A stretch of DNA of 29,030 nucleotides from STD2-102 sp964414205 (GTDB lineage: Bacteria > Bacillota > Clostridia > Christensenellales > CAG-917), in the NCBI GenBank assembly GCA_964414205.1, contig CAYPVP010000012.1:1-29030 (forward strand). Direction: 5' to 3'. The first letter of the stretch is position 1; each line of letters begins with the position of its first letter. The translations under genes and the position numbers were made by a program. Under the pieces are notes generated by a model. That model was given only the letters and a program-made list of their open reading frames with translations, had not been told where the DNA came from and ran no database searches. Positions 14,639-23,361 of this stretch are shown here, piece by piece.

Positions 14639-16035
14639 CCCCCGTTTACATATTGCTTGCCATTTCAATTTGCTTGTTGCTGACAACAACCATAATTTTG
14701 ATGTTGTTGTTGAAAAAATCAAAATCAGCAAATTCTCAGTTTTCTGCTGTTGAATTTGAACAAAAAATAAGCGTTGAAAATTCCGTTTTGAAAGAAGAAA
14801 TCAACAAACAAATTCGCAATGAAAATTCCGTTTTGAAAAAAGATGTTTTGGACACGTTGAATGCAATCAACAACATGAACTCCACAAACATTTCTGCGCA
14901 CCTTGACAGACAAAACAGCATGATTCAAAAAAGTTTGCAAATTCTTGCTGAGGAAGAAGAAAAAAACTCCACTCTCATTGAAAGCAAATTTAATGAATTT
15001 TTGAAATCAACAGAAGAAAAATTGAACTTTATCAGACAAGAAAACTCTAAATCGCTTGCAGAAGTCAGAGCCGACAACGAAAAGCAACTTGACAAAATGC
15101 GTGCAACGGTTGATGAAAAACTTTCAACCACACTTGAAAATCGATTCAACAATTCATTCAAACTTGTCACCGACCAACTTGACACAATCAATCGTTCTTT
15201 TGCTGAAATGAGAACATTGCAAACCAATGTCACCGACCTCAAAAAGATTTTCACCAATGTGAAGCAACGAGGAACATGGGGCGAAGTTTCGCTTGAAGCA
15301 TTGCTGTCACAAATTTTGACTTCGGAACAATATGGCAAAAGTGTCAACATTGCAAAAAACAACAGAGTTGACTTTGCAATCATCATGCCAGGAAAAAATG
15401 ATGAAACAGTTTTGTTGCCTTTGGATGCAAAGTTTCCTGTTGAAGACTATCAACGAATCATTGAAGGCTCTGAAATTGGAGATGCTGACGCTGTTGAAAT
15501 TGCAGGAAAAGCCCTTGAAAAGAGAATCAAAAACGAAGCAATGTCCATTCGTGACAAATACATTTCGCCACCAAAAACAACTGATTTTGCAATCATGTAT
15601 TTGCCATCGGAAAGCATGTTTTCAGAAGTCATCAAACGCCCTGGCTTGATTGAAGAACTTCAAAATCAATATAGAATTGTTGTGTGTGGTCCAACCACCC
15701 TTGCTGCATTGCTAAACAGTTTGCAAATGGGCTTCCGAACAGTTGCAATTCAAAAACGAAGCACTGAAATTTGGAAAATGCTTGAAACTTTCAAAAAAGA
15801 TTTCAACACTTTCAGCGACTTGCTTGGCAAAACAAAGAAAAAACTTGATGAAGTCACTCAAACAATCGAAAAGGCTGGGGATAGAACACGAATCATTCAA
15901 AAACGACTTGGAAAGGTGGAATCAATGCCAAACGAATCTATGACATTTGATTCAAAAAATTTGCTTGGAGAAACAGCAGCAGCAACCGACAATGACGACA
16001 GCACGGAGGACGACAATGACAACGACCTCAACTGA
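14635..16035 (+). CDS. rmuC: RmuC family protein
   Basis: 466 residues. It has an N-terminal membrane anchor (about 5-25), a long coiled coil (about 38-195) and the nuclease-like RmuC domain: QRGTWGEVSLEALLSQIL (about 211-228), VDFAIIMPGKND, LPLDAKFPVEDY, and YRIVVCGPTTLAALLNSLQMGFR. RmuC proteins limit recombination at inverted repeats; the exact activity is unsettled. The start overlaps the cca stop by ATGA, with AAGGAG upstream. The last 20 residues are an acidic Asp-rich tail (TDNDDSTEDDNDNDLN) whose coding sequence also contains the ribosome binding site and start of the next gene. Confidence 0.93.
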   Translation: MTPVYILLAISICLLLTTTIILMLLLKKSKSANSQFSAVEFEQKISVENSVLKEEINKQIRNENSVLKKDVLDTLNAINNMNSTNISAHLDRQNSMIQKSLQILAEEEEKNSTLIESKFNEFLKSTEEKLNFIRQENSKSLAEVRADNEKQLDKMRATVDEKLSTTLENRFNNSFKLVTDQLDTINRSFAEMRTLQTNVTDLKKIFTNVKQRGTWGEVSLEALLSQILTSEQYGKSVNIAKNNRVDFAIIMPGKNDETVLLPLDAKFPVEDYQRIIEGSEIGDADAVEIAGKALEKRIKNEAMSIRDKYISPPKTTDFAIMYLPSESMFSEVIKRPGLIEELQNQYRIVVCGPTTLAALLNSLQMGFRTVAIQKRSTEIWKMLETFKKDFNTFSDLLGKTKKKLDEVTQTIEKAGDRTRIIQKRLGKVESMPNESMTFDSKNLLGETAAATDNDDSTEDDNDNDLN

Positions 16036-16828
16036 TTTGCATCTTCACTCCACTGCAAGCGACGGAAAACTTTCGCCAAAAGACCTTGTCATGTGGGCGC
16101 ACGAAAAAGGTTTGAATTGCATTGCATTGACTGACCACGACACCACAGCAGGAATTGAAGAAGCAAAAGCGACAGCAAAAAAACTCAACATTACATGCTT
16201 GGCAGGCATTGAACTTTCAACAAAAGCAAAATGCGAAGTTCACATTCTTGGCTACAACATCGACTACAAAAACAAAGAATTTGTTGAAGAACTTGAAAAA
16301 ATCAAACAATCAAGAATTGAAAGAAACAAACTTTTGAAAAACAAATTGGAAAGTTTGAAAATTTTTCTCAATATTGATGAAACAGCCTATGGAGTTGGCA
16401 GAATGCACTTTGCTCGCAAAATGGTTGAAAAGGACATTTGCCAAAACACAAACGAAGCCTTTGACAAATTTCTTGGAACAAACGGACAAGCCTATGTTTC
16501 AAGCATTCGCTTGAAACCTCTTGAAGCAGTAAAATTGATTTCAAAATTTGGTGGCACGCCAGTTTTGGCACATCCAAAAAAGTTTTTGCAAGATGGCTCA
16601 TTGGAACTGTTTTTGAACGGACTTGTGCCTTATGGTTTAAAAGGTCTTGAATGCTACTATCCATCGCACAATGAAACTGATGTCAAAACATTGCTTGCAA
16701 TGGCAAAAAAACACGGTTTGATTGCAACAGGTGGAAGCGATTTTCATGGAGATGAAGTTTTCAAGTATCCACAATTTGAATTGTCACCAAAAGCAAAAGC
16801 AGTTTTGAAAACATCAAGCCAATCATAG
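16016..16828 (+). CDS. PHP domain phosphoesterase
   Basis: 270 residues from the ATG at 16016 (GGAGGA 5 nt upstream, inside rmuC; overlap 20 bp). The first residues lead directly into the PHP metal-binding motifs: DLHLHSTASDG (7-17), TDHDTT (39-44), GIELS (64-68), VHILGYN (75-81), then PVLAHP and GGSDFHGDE. This is the layout of the nucleoside 3',5'-bisphosphate phosphatase / RNase AM type of PHP proteins, which remove phosphate or trim 5' ends of small RNAs using three metal ions. The specific substrate here is inferred from the family. It is the last gene of the tilS operon; a promoter for vanW starts 6 bp after its stop. Confidence 0.9.
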   Translation: MTTTSTDLHLHSTASDGKLSPKDLVMWAHEKGLNCIALTDHDTTAGIEEAKATAKKLNITCLAGIELSTKAKCEVHILGYNIDYKNKEFVEELEKIKQSRIERNKLLKNKLESLKIFLNIDETAYGVGRMHFARKMVEKDICQNTNEAFDKFLGTNGQAYVSSIRLKPLEAVKLISKFGGTPVLAHPKKFLQDGSLELFLNGLVPYGLKGLECYYPSHNETDVKTLLAMAKKHGLIATGGSDFHGDEVFKYPQFELSPKAKAVLKTSSQS

Positions 16829-16833
16829 CATCA

Positions 16834-16861
16834 TTGACAATTTCAATTTTTGCTATATAGT
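16834..16861 (+). promoter_or_regulatory. Promoter upstream of the VanW gene
   Basis: Perfect -35 TTGACA (16834-16839), 16-nt spacer and -10 TATAGT (16856-16861), just after the PHP stop codon. It would give a transcript with about 360 nt before the most likely VanW start. Confidence 0.6.
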
Positions 16862-17231
16862 TTTATGTTTATTTTTGCTTTTAAAAATAATAAACAAAAT
16901 TTATGGTCATTATTTCCCTAAAATGCCGATTGTCAAAATAATTTGGCATAGTTACATCTCACTGTTTCTATTCAATGTTGATTGCCATTATTGTTTGTCA
17001 AAATCAATAGGCAATGTTGCTATGAGTTATTGTATTGTCAAAATGGATAGTCACAGCAAAAATTTTAGTCTATGTTCTTTGATTTTTCATTCAAACCTAT
17101 GTTCACTCAATTTTTTTCAAAGCATGTTTGACACAAACTGTTGTTTAGCAATTTTTTTCACTTTATTTTTTTTAATTATCTTTCCTATTTTTACTATGCA
17201 AAAAAATATTTTTTTTTCGCACAATAGAGTT
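16862..17231 (+). other. Long leader or possible N-terminal extension before the VanW gene
   Basis: This 370-bp stretch has no separate gene. It is open in the VanW frame for 119 codons (from a TTG at 16875), which is unusual in such AT-rich DNA, but the translation is Cys- and Phe-rich, has no family similarity that I can see, and no ribosome binding site. TTGTCAAAAT occurs three times (16930, 16995, 17035). No known riboswitch was recognised. Confidence 0.4.
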
Positions 17232-18632
17232 ATGAGAAAGTTTTTATCATTTTTTAGCATTATGATTGTTTTTGTACTTGCACAACTTTTTGTTGGGTCG
17301 CAAGCAAACTATTCATTCAAAAACCTTAATCATGACAATTTTGATTCTTTCATTTTTGGCAGTGCTAAAATTTCTAATCAACAAATACTTTCACAAAATG
17401 ATGGAAAAGACTTTCCAAAAAACAATGACTTTCAAATTGATTCAGATTTTCTCATTTCTCAAAAAACATATTGCCCACAAACGCACTCACGCTCTTTTTT
17501 CAACAAAGAAAACACTTTTCACATCTCGCTTTGTGATGAATCGAAAGTGCTTATAAAACTAGAATTATCCACATCTTACAACGGCATGCAATTTGCAAAC
17601 AGCAATCACCTTTCGCTTTCTGAATGCTATCAAAAACTCAAAGCACTAAATTTTTCTCCTCGCAAAGCATTTGAATTTTTGTTTCCAAACTCAACAGCAC
17701 AAATTGAAAGCATTGTAGAAAAACTTGAAGTTCAAAAGCAAGATTGCAAACCAATTTTCAAACCAAACGAAAAAGTAAAATTTCAATTTTCTTCATTCAA
17801 TGATGGCATAACAGTTGAAAGAGACATGCTCTATCGCAGTTTGGTTGAAACACTTGAAAACAACCAAACAAGCACTTTAATCATTCAAAAAGACAAGATA
17901 AAGTGTCAAACCAAAGAAGATGTCCAAAAGTTTACAAAACTTCGTTCAACTTTTTCAACCAACTATGGTTGGAGTGGAAGCGAAAGAAAACACAATGTTG
18001 AATGTGCGTCAAAAAAAATTTCGGGCATAACTCTGCAACCTGGTGAAAAATTTTCTTTCAACACTGTTGTTGGCAATCGCACAAAACAAAACGGTTTTGA
18101 ACAAGCACCAATAATTTTGAATGGAAAATTTATTTATGGTTTCGGTGGTGGCGTTTGTCAAGTTTCAACCACCCTATACAATGCTGTGCTACTTGCAAAT
18201 CTTGACGTTGTTGAAGTCAATCAACACTCTTTGCCAGTGAGTTATGTCAAACCATCTTTTGATGCGATGGTCAGTTCACAGTCCGATTTTTCGTTTGTGA
18301 ACAATCAAGACAAACCAATCTATATCGAATCGGTTTTTGATGGAAAAAGTTTGCAATTCAACATTTATGGACAACCAACAATTCAAACAAAACTTGTGAG
18401 CAAAACTGTGGAAATTTTTGAACCAAAAATTGAAACTGTTTTTGATGAAACACTTGCCATTGGAGAGTCGAAAATTTTGCAAAAAGGAAAAAGAGGTTTG
18501 CGCTCACTTGGCTACATTCAACATTTCAAAAACGGAATCTTGATTGATGAAAAGAAAATTCGTGACAACACCTATCTTTCTACAAAACAAATTGTCGCCA
18601 TCAACAACTCAAACATTGATTCTTTGACATAA
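17232..18632 (+). CDS. Secreted VanW / G5 domain protein
   Basis: 466 residues from the ATG at 17232, chosen because a signal peptide starts exactly there (MRKFLSFFSIMIVFVLAQLF). A region of about 120-230 resembles the peptidoglycan-binding-like domain common in this family. The VanW domain spans about 235-380 with FSTNYGWSGSERKHNV, LQPGEKFSFNTVVGNRT and GGGVCQVSTTLYNA (about 304-317). A G5-like domain closes the protein (about 392-455, PKIETVFDETLAIGES). VanW proteins are named from vancomycin-resistance clusters, but most, as here, stand alone and probably act at the cell wall. The start lacks a clear ribosome binding site; CACAAT lies 6 nt before the ATG. No van genes are nearby. Confidence 0.88.
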   Translation: MRKFLSFFSIMIVFVLAQLFVGSQANYSFKNLNHDNFDSFIFGSAKISNQQILSQNDGKDFPKNNDFQIDSDFLISQKTYCPQTHSRSFFNKENTFHISLCDESKVLIKLELSTSYNGMQFANSNHLSLSECYQKLKALNFSPRKAFEFLFPNSTAQIESIVEKLEVQKQDCKPIFKPNEKVKFQFSSFNDGITVERDMLYRSLVETLENNQTSTLIIQKDKIKCQTKEDVQKFTKLRSTFSTNYGWSGSERKHNVECASKKISGITLQPGEKFSFNTVVGNRTKQNGFEQAPIILNGKFIYGFGGGVCQVSTTLYNAVLLANLDVVEVNQHSLPVSYVKPSFDAMVSSQSDFSFVNNQDKPIYIESVFDGKSLQFNIYGQPTIQTKLVSKTVEIFEPKIETVFDETLAIGESKILQKGKRGLRSLGYIQHFKNGILIDEKKIRDNTYLSTKQIVAINNSNIDSLT

Positions 18633-18637
18633 CCTAT

Positions 18638-18662
18638 AAATCAAAATCTTTATGATTTTTTT
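18638..18662 (+). terminator. Weak terminator after the VanW gene
   Basis: AAATCA (18638-18643) pairs with TGATTT (18653-18658), followed by a T run. The stem is short and AT-rich. Confidence 0.4.
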
Positions 18663-18829
18663 CTAATCTAATTTCAGTTTGAAAACCATTTGAACAATTC
18701 CAAAACAATTCAACTTTTCAATTATAGCGACACTAAAAATCATTTATAACCCATTTGAAATTCAATTTGCAATGCTAGTATATTCGTTTTATCTTGCCAT
18801 TGCAAACTACAATCAAAACCTGTTCGCTA

Positions 18830-18869
18830 TTGACTTTGTCAAAATTTGAATTTATAATGAATTCATTAT
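18830..18869 (+). promoter_or_regulatory. Phosphoglucomutase promoter with overlapping palindrome
   Basis: -35 TTGACT (18830-18835), 17-nt spacer and perfect -10 TATAAT (18853-18858). A perfect 16-bp palindrome, ATAATGAATTCATTAT (18854-18869), covers the -10 and the expected start of transcription (about 18865). Such a site would be a natural operator for a dimeric repressor. Confidence 0.75.
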
Positions 18870-18887
18870 TATTCAAAGGGGATTTAT

Positions 18888-20630
18888 ATGGCCTATCAAG
18901 AAATGTTTGAACTGTTCAAAAACAGTTGCGAACTCACCCAAGACGAACAAAAAAGACTCTCCGAACTGTCCGAAAATGAAAAACGAGAAATGTTTGAAAT
19001 TCCACTTGCTTTTGGCACTGCTGGAATGCGTGGTACTTTGGACATCGGCACAAATCGCATGAACGTCTATTCTGTGAAAAGAGCAACACAAGGTCTTTGT
19101 GACTATTTGAAAACTTTGGGCGAAGATGCAATGAAAAAAGGAGTTGTCATTTCTTATGACACAAGAAAATTTTCGCCTGAATTTGCAATTGCATCTGCAA
19201 AAGTTTTGTCCAAAAACAACATAAAAGTCTGGCTGTTTGAATCAGTGCGACCTGTTCCACTATGCTCATTTGCCATCAGACAACTTGGTGCAGTTGGTGC
19301 AATCATGATCACTGCAAGCCACAACCCAAAACAATACAACGGCTACAAAGTTTATGGCGAAGATGGTGCACAAATGTCACCAGAAGCAACAGCAGGAGTC
19401 GTTCACTTCATCAACAAACTTTCCTATTTTGGCATTGAAGAAGCAAATGTAGAAATTGACAAAAACTCAATCAAAGGTCTTGACAACGTCAAAGTTGATG
19501 ACAACATCACAATCATTGGCAAAACAGTTGATGAGGCATACTATCAAGCAATTGAAAAATTGTCACTTTCACAAGATGCTGTCAAAAAAGTTGGTGACAA
19601 AATCAAAATCGTCTACACTCCTTTGCACGGAAGTGGCTTTGTGCCTGTCACAACCATTTTGAAAAGAATGGGAATCAAAGCAACCGTAGTTGCTGAACAA
19701 GCACAACCTGACACTGAATTTTCGACAGTCAGAGTCCCAAACCCAGAAGAACCAGATGCCTTGAAAATGGCAATCGAACTTGCAAATCAAATCAACAGCA
19801 ACCTTGTCATTGGCACAGACCCTGACAGTGACAGAATGGGCATTGCTGTTCGTGACAAACAAGGAAATTTTGTCTTGCTCAATGGCAACCAAATTGGAGC
19901 AATGCTTCTTGACTACATACTTTTGAGAAACAAGCAAAATGGAACATTGCCAACAAACTCTGCCTTTGTCAAAACAATTGTCACAACCGAACTTGCACGC
20001 AAAATTGCTGACAACTATGGCGCAACCACTTTTGATGTGTTGACAGGCTTCAAATTTATTGGTGAAAAAATTGCTGAATGGGAAAAAACAAAACAATACA
20101 CCTATATGTTTGGCTATGAAGAAAGTTTTGGCTATTTGGCAGGAACTCATGCTCGTGACAAAGATGCTGTTGTTTCATCAATGCTTTTTGCTGAAATGGC
20201 TTGTTTCTATGAATCACAAGGCAAAACCATTTTTGAAAGATTGTGTGAAATTTTTGAACAATATGGCTATTTTCAAGAAAAAGCAATTTCAATCTACTAT
20301 GCAGGGCTTGACGGAATGCAAAAAATGGCTGACATCATGACCAAAATCAAAAACTACAAGTTTGAAAATGTTGCAGGCGAAAAAGTGTTTGCTGTTTCAA
20401 ATTTTGATGCTCAAATCAAAACCTACCAAAACGGCACTTCTGAAAAAATTGAATTGCCAAAAACAAATGCAGTCAAAATTCATTTGTGCAATGGAGATTG
20501 GGCTTGCATCAGACCAAGTGGAACCGAACCAAAGTTGAAAATCTATTCTGCTGGCAGAGGAACAAGCAAAGAAAATTCAATGGAAATTGTTGAAAAATAT
20601 TTGCAATCATTGAAAGCAATTTGCGAATGA
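18888..20630 (+). CDS. Phosphoglucomutase / phosphomannomutase (alpha-phosphohexomutase)
   Basis: 580 residues, the usual size of Bacillota PgcA. It interconverts glucose-1-phosphate and glucose-6-phosphate (or the mannose pair), feeding cell-wall and glycolipid sugar synthesis. All four active-site loops are seen: phosphoserine loop TASHNPKQYNGYK (about 141-153), metal loop GTDPDSDRMG (about 309-318), sugar loop GYEESFGY (about 407-414) and phosphate-binding RPSGTEPKLKIY (about 541-552). The start at 18888 has AAAGGGGA upstream. It is monocistronic, with a strong promoter and terminator. Substrate choice between glucose and mannose cannot be settled by sequence reading. Confidence 0.95.
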   Translation: MAYQEMFELFKNSCELTQDEQKRLSELSENEKREMFEIPLAFGTAGMRGTLDIGTNRMNVYSVKRATQGLCDYLKTLGEDAMKKGVVISYDTRKFSPEFAIASAKVLSKNNIKVWLFESVRPVPLCSFAIRQLGAVGAIMITASHNPKQYNGYKVYGEDGAQMSPEATAGVVHFINKLSYFGIEEANVEIDKNSIKGLDNVKVDDNITIIGKTVDEAYYQAIEKLSLSQDAVKKVGDKIKIVYTPLHGSGFVPVTTILKRMGIKATVVAEQAQPDTEFSTVRVPNPEEPDALKMAIELANQINSNLVIGTDPDSDRMGIAVRDKQGNFVLLNGNQIGAMLLDYILLRNKQNGTLPTNSAFVKTIVTTELARKIADNYGATTFDVLTGFKFIGEKIAEWEKTKQYTYMFGYEESFGYLAGTHARDKDAVVSSMLFAEMACFYESQGKTIFERLCEIFEQYGYFQEKAISIYYAGLDGMQKMADIMTKIKNYKFENVAGEKVFAVSNFDAQIKTYQNGTSEKIELPKTNAVKIHLCNGDWACIRPSGTEPKLKIYSAGRGTSKENSMEIVEKYLQSLKAICE

Positions 20631-20662
20631 TAACCTAATTCAAATTAAACTCAAATGAAGTT

Positions 20663-20709
20663 ATGCCGATTGATAAACTGCGCAATGCAAATCAATCGGC
20701 ATTTTTTTT
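20663..20709 (+). terminator. Terminator of the phosphoglucomutase gene
   Basis: ATGCCGATTGAT (20663-20674) and ATCAATCGGCAT (20691-20702) form a perfect 12-bp stem with a 16-nt loop, followed by eight T. Strong intrinsic terminator. Confidence 0.9.
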
Positions 20710-20935
20710 GCAAAGAAAATCTAAATTCAAAAATTTTGTTTTATTGTTATTGGCTTTTGTTTTAGTTTTAGTTTTTGCTTTGATTTTTGGTCTTGTCATT
20801 TAGTTGTAACTTTCAATATGATTTGACTTTTGGTTTCCCCTTTTGGCTTTAATTTTTGGTTAAACTTTGGCTTTTTGATAAACATATTTTTATGATGCAG
20901 AATTTTATACCAATTCAACTTTAATACAATTTGAA

Positions 20936-21022
20936 CTTGGGCTTGGGCTTGGCTTGGGCTTGGCTTGGGTTTGGCTTGGGTTTGGCTTGGGTTTGGCTTG
21001 GGTTTGGCTTGGGTTTGGCTTG
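20936..21022. repeat. 11-bp tandem repeat, CTTGGGYTTGG
   Basis: Seven full head-to-tail units of CTTGGGCTTGG (first two) or CTTGGGTTTGG (last five), with partial units at both ends. It is flanked on the left by T/G-rich low-complexity DNA (about 20740-20880), and it lies directly downstream of the lipoprotein terminator. The plus strand is G-rich. The period of 11 is not a multiple of 3, so a 109-codon open frame on the minus strand (20796-21125) is not convincing as a gene. Confidence 0.95.
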
Positions 21023-21023
21023 A

Positions 21024-21063
21024 AATTATAAAAGGAAAGCCATCACTTCTGTGATGGCTTTCC
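21024..21063 (-). terminator. Terminator of the lipoprotein transcript
   Basis: GGAAAGCCATCAC (21034-21046) and GTGATGGCTTTCC (21051-21063) form a perfect 13-bp stem with a 4-nt loop. On the minus strand it is followed by TTTTATAATTT. Strong terminator for the sigma/anti-sigma/lipoprotein unit. Confidence 0.85.
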
Positions 21064-21150
21064 CCCATTTTCACATTACATATTTTCAAATTACAATATG
21101 TTTCAATTTTTTGTGTGGCAATCAATTTTCAACAAATTTCACAAATTGAT

Positions 21151-22089
21151 TTAGGCAACCTTTTCAGTTGGTTGTGTTTTTTCACCTGTGAAAACAATCT
21201 TTCCATCAACATGGAACTTGTAAGAAACTTTGCCTGTTTCAGCATCTTTTTCAATATAGATGTCTGCTTCAACTTCAAAACCATTCAATTTTGATTCCAT
21301 TTTGAGAAATGTTGAACCATCTGGATTTGTCATTCTTGTGAATGAAAGTTCTTGTTTGATTTGAACGTTTCCAATGTTGGTTTTCTTTTCAAATGAAATT
21401 TCAGTGTTTCCTTGTTCATCAACTTCTTTTGAAAGTTCATAGTCTAATGTCACAATTCCGTTTTTAACCATTGTGATTTCATATGAAACTTCGTTTTGTT
21501 CGATTTCTTGGCTCATTTCCATATAATCATTTTCGTCGTTTGCATTGAAATATGCCTTGATTGTAACTTCGTGTTCGCCTTCTTCAACCTCTGTTTCACC
21601 AGAAATTTTGAATTCTGCTTCGCCAACAACAATCACACCATCAATGCGAGTGCAAATTTCTTTTTGGTCATCGCCATCTTCATCGCCTTGCAATTGAGTT
21701 TCATTGAAATGCAAATAGTAAACTGCTTCATTGCCTTCAAGGTCTTTTGTTGTGATTTTGATCATCTTTTCATAACCATCTTTTGTTGATGTCGATTCTT
21801 CATATTGAACAGGGTCAGTTGAAAGATAGGTTTCTACCATTGCCAAATATCCATTGATTTTTTCATAGAAACCTTGCAAAATAGATGGCTCTGTTGCCTC
21901 AGCAATTGAAGCACCGTTTGCATTTGTGACACTCATCATTGCTCCCAAAGATGATGCAGAAAATGCGTAGGTGTCAACATCTTTGTTTTCTGAACTTGCT
22001 GGATTTCCTCCTCCACATGCCGTCAAACATACAGTCATTGTTGAGATGATGGCAACGATCATGACAATCGCAAATATTTTCTTTTTCAT
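21151..22089 (-). CDS. Lipoprotein, unknown function
   Basis: 312 residues. A lipoprotein signal peptide ends in lipobox LTAC with Cys25 (MKKKIFAIVM start, then CLTACGGG). The mature part is acidic and looks beta-rich, with many alternating charged and hydrophobic residues; no catalytic motif or named family is recognised. The start at 22089 has AAGGAG 9 nt upstream. It lies 93 bp after the RsgI-like gene on the same strand, with no terminator between, so it is probably the third gene of the sigma/anti-sigma unit and may be a sensor, an effector at the cell surface, or a target of the sigma factor. A strong terminator follows. Confidence 0.85.
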   Translation of the reverse strand: MKKKIFAIVMIVAIISTMTVCLTACGGGNPASSENKDVDTYAFSASSLGAMMSVTNANGASIAEATEPSILQGFYEKINGYLAMVETYLSTDPVQYEESTSTKDGYEKMIKITTKDLEGNEAVYYLHFNETQLQGDEDGDDQKEICTRIDGVIVVGEAEFKISGETEVEEGEHEVTIKAYFNANDENDYMEMSQEIEQNEVSYEITMVKNGIVTLDYELSKEVDEQGNTEISFEKKTNIGNVQIKQELSFTRMTNPDGSTFLKMESKLNGFEVEADIYIEKDAETGKVSYKFHVDGKIVFTGEKTQPTEKVA

Positions 22090-22182
22090 AATACTTTTCT
22101 CCTTTTTTTTACTGAGCGTTTTGCTCGATTCAATAGTTAAACAATCAAGAACTCATTTTTGCCAACAATTTACAAAAAAATT

Positions 22183-23361
22183 TTAATCATCTTCCATTTC
22201 TGATAGTTTGTCATCAAAATCCTTTTTCAATCCTTTTTTCAATTCAGCAAAATGGTCTTCCAATGCGTCAATTTGTTCTTCATATTTTTCCAATATGTTT
22301 TCGATTTTTTCTTCTATGGTGTCTTCAAAAAATTCAATCATGTTATCCAAGTTGTCAAAAGAAACTTCGCCTTCAAATTTCAAATCAGGGAATGCCTTGT
22401 TGAAAATCTCAACAACGCCTTTCAAAGATACCAACATCAAATCGCTAGAATTTTCTTGAACTTCTTCAATTTTTTTGACTACTTCTTCAACTGCCGTTTC
22501 CACCTTGTCTTCGATTTTTTCAATCATGTTTTCAATGGCATCAATTTGTTCTTTCACTGCCAAATATGATTCATTTGCCAAATCACCAACAACAGTTTTT
22601 GCCTCTTCAATTTGTTTTTTGTTATATTTTTTCAAAATTTCATTCAGTTGTTGATTTGAAAGTTTTTTTGCTTCGGCATTTGAAAGTTCAGGCTGAATCA
22701 TTTGAACTGCCTTTATGAGTGCAGTGCGTGATGGAGATTCGCCCATCAACCTTGCATCAATCAACGAAACATTTTCAAGTGCAAAATTGAGTTTGGCATC
22801 AAATGAAAGCGTTTGTAAAAGTGAATTTAATGACTGTGAAATCACACCATTCACCAATTTTACTTTGTCATCGTTGTCATTTATGCTAGAAATTGTGACA
22901 TTAGAATTTGATGCATTCAAATACTCCATTTTCACAGCAAGTTCTACAATTCGTTTTGAAGCATCTTCAACAGTGTGTCCAACCAAATCTATGTTGTAGA
23001 GCAACAAAACGGCATCTTTGTTCATTGGGCGAACAGCAGTCACAACATTGTTTTTGTCAGCAACAAGTTCAACAGATGGGTTGATGTCTATGGTGATGAG
23101 GGTTTCTGACACTGCTTTTGCAGGAAGTGGAATGGTGAACAACAACGAAACAACCATTGCAACCACCACACAACAAGCCAACACCCCAGACATTGCATAA
23201 CCCCATGTGCGACGATTTTTTTGTTTTGAAGAACTTTCCGACCTAGAAGTTTTTTCAGAATCACCAAAGACTAGTCGTTTTGTTTCGGCTTTCACTTTTT
23301 CGTCAGGAAAAAATTGTTTGCTTTCCGTTTTCAAAAGTTTTTTTAGTTCTTTGTTTTTCAT
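22183..23361 (-). CDS. RsgI-like anti-sigma factor, membrane protein
   Basis: 392 residues. The N-terminal part is cytoplasmic and basic (1-52), followed by one membrane segment (about 55-78) and an outside domain beginning with ETLITIDINPSVELVADKNNVV (about 86-107), the hallmark of the RsgI middle domain. The C-terminal half (about 260-392) is an acidic coiled-coil-like helix region. RsgI proteins hold a sigma factor at the membrane until an outside signal arrives. The start codon overlaps the sigma factor stop in an ATGA, with GAGGA upstream, so both proteins are made in step. The N-terminus is not an obvious RsgI_N domain, in keeping with an ECF rather than a SigI partner. No carbohydrate-binding module is seen, so the signal is unknown. 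Confidence 0.85.
   Translation of the reverse strand: MKNKELKKLLKTESKQFFPDEKVKAETKRLVFGDSEKTSRSESSSKQKNRRTWGYAMSGVLACCVVVAMVVSLLFTIPLPAKAVSETLITIDINPSVELVADKNNVVTAVRPMNKDAVLLLYNIDLVGHTVEDASKRIVELAVKMEYLNASNSNVTISSINDNDDKVKLVNGVISQSLNSLLQTLSFDAKLNFALENVSLIDARLMGESPSRTALIKAVQMIQPELSNAEAKKLSNQQLNEILKKYNKKQIEEAKTVVGDLANESYLAVKEQIDAIENMIEKIEDKVETAVEEVVKKIEEVQENSSDLMLVSLKGVVEIFNKAFPDLKFEGEVSFDNLDNMIEFFEDTIEEKIENILEKYEEQIDALEDHFAELKKGLKKDFDDKLSEMEDD

Noticed and set aside
16930..17044. Three copies of TTGTCAAAAT in the VanW leader as Spo0A-like boxes
   Set aside because: The word also occurs in coding sequence and elsewhere in the window; each copy differs from the box consensus at a key base, and the spacing is irregular.
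17232..18632. Vancomycin resistance locus
   Set aside because: Only a VanW-domain protein is present; vanHAX, vanRS and related genes are absent, and most VanW proteins are unrelated to resistance.
20796..21125. 109-codon open frame with Gln/Pro/Lys repeats on the minus strand
   Set aside because: It is a reading of the 11-bp tandem repeat and the lipoprotein terminator; no start signal or domain.
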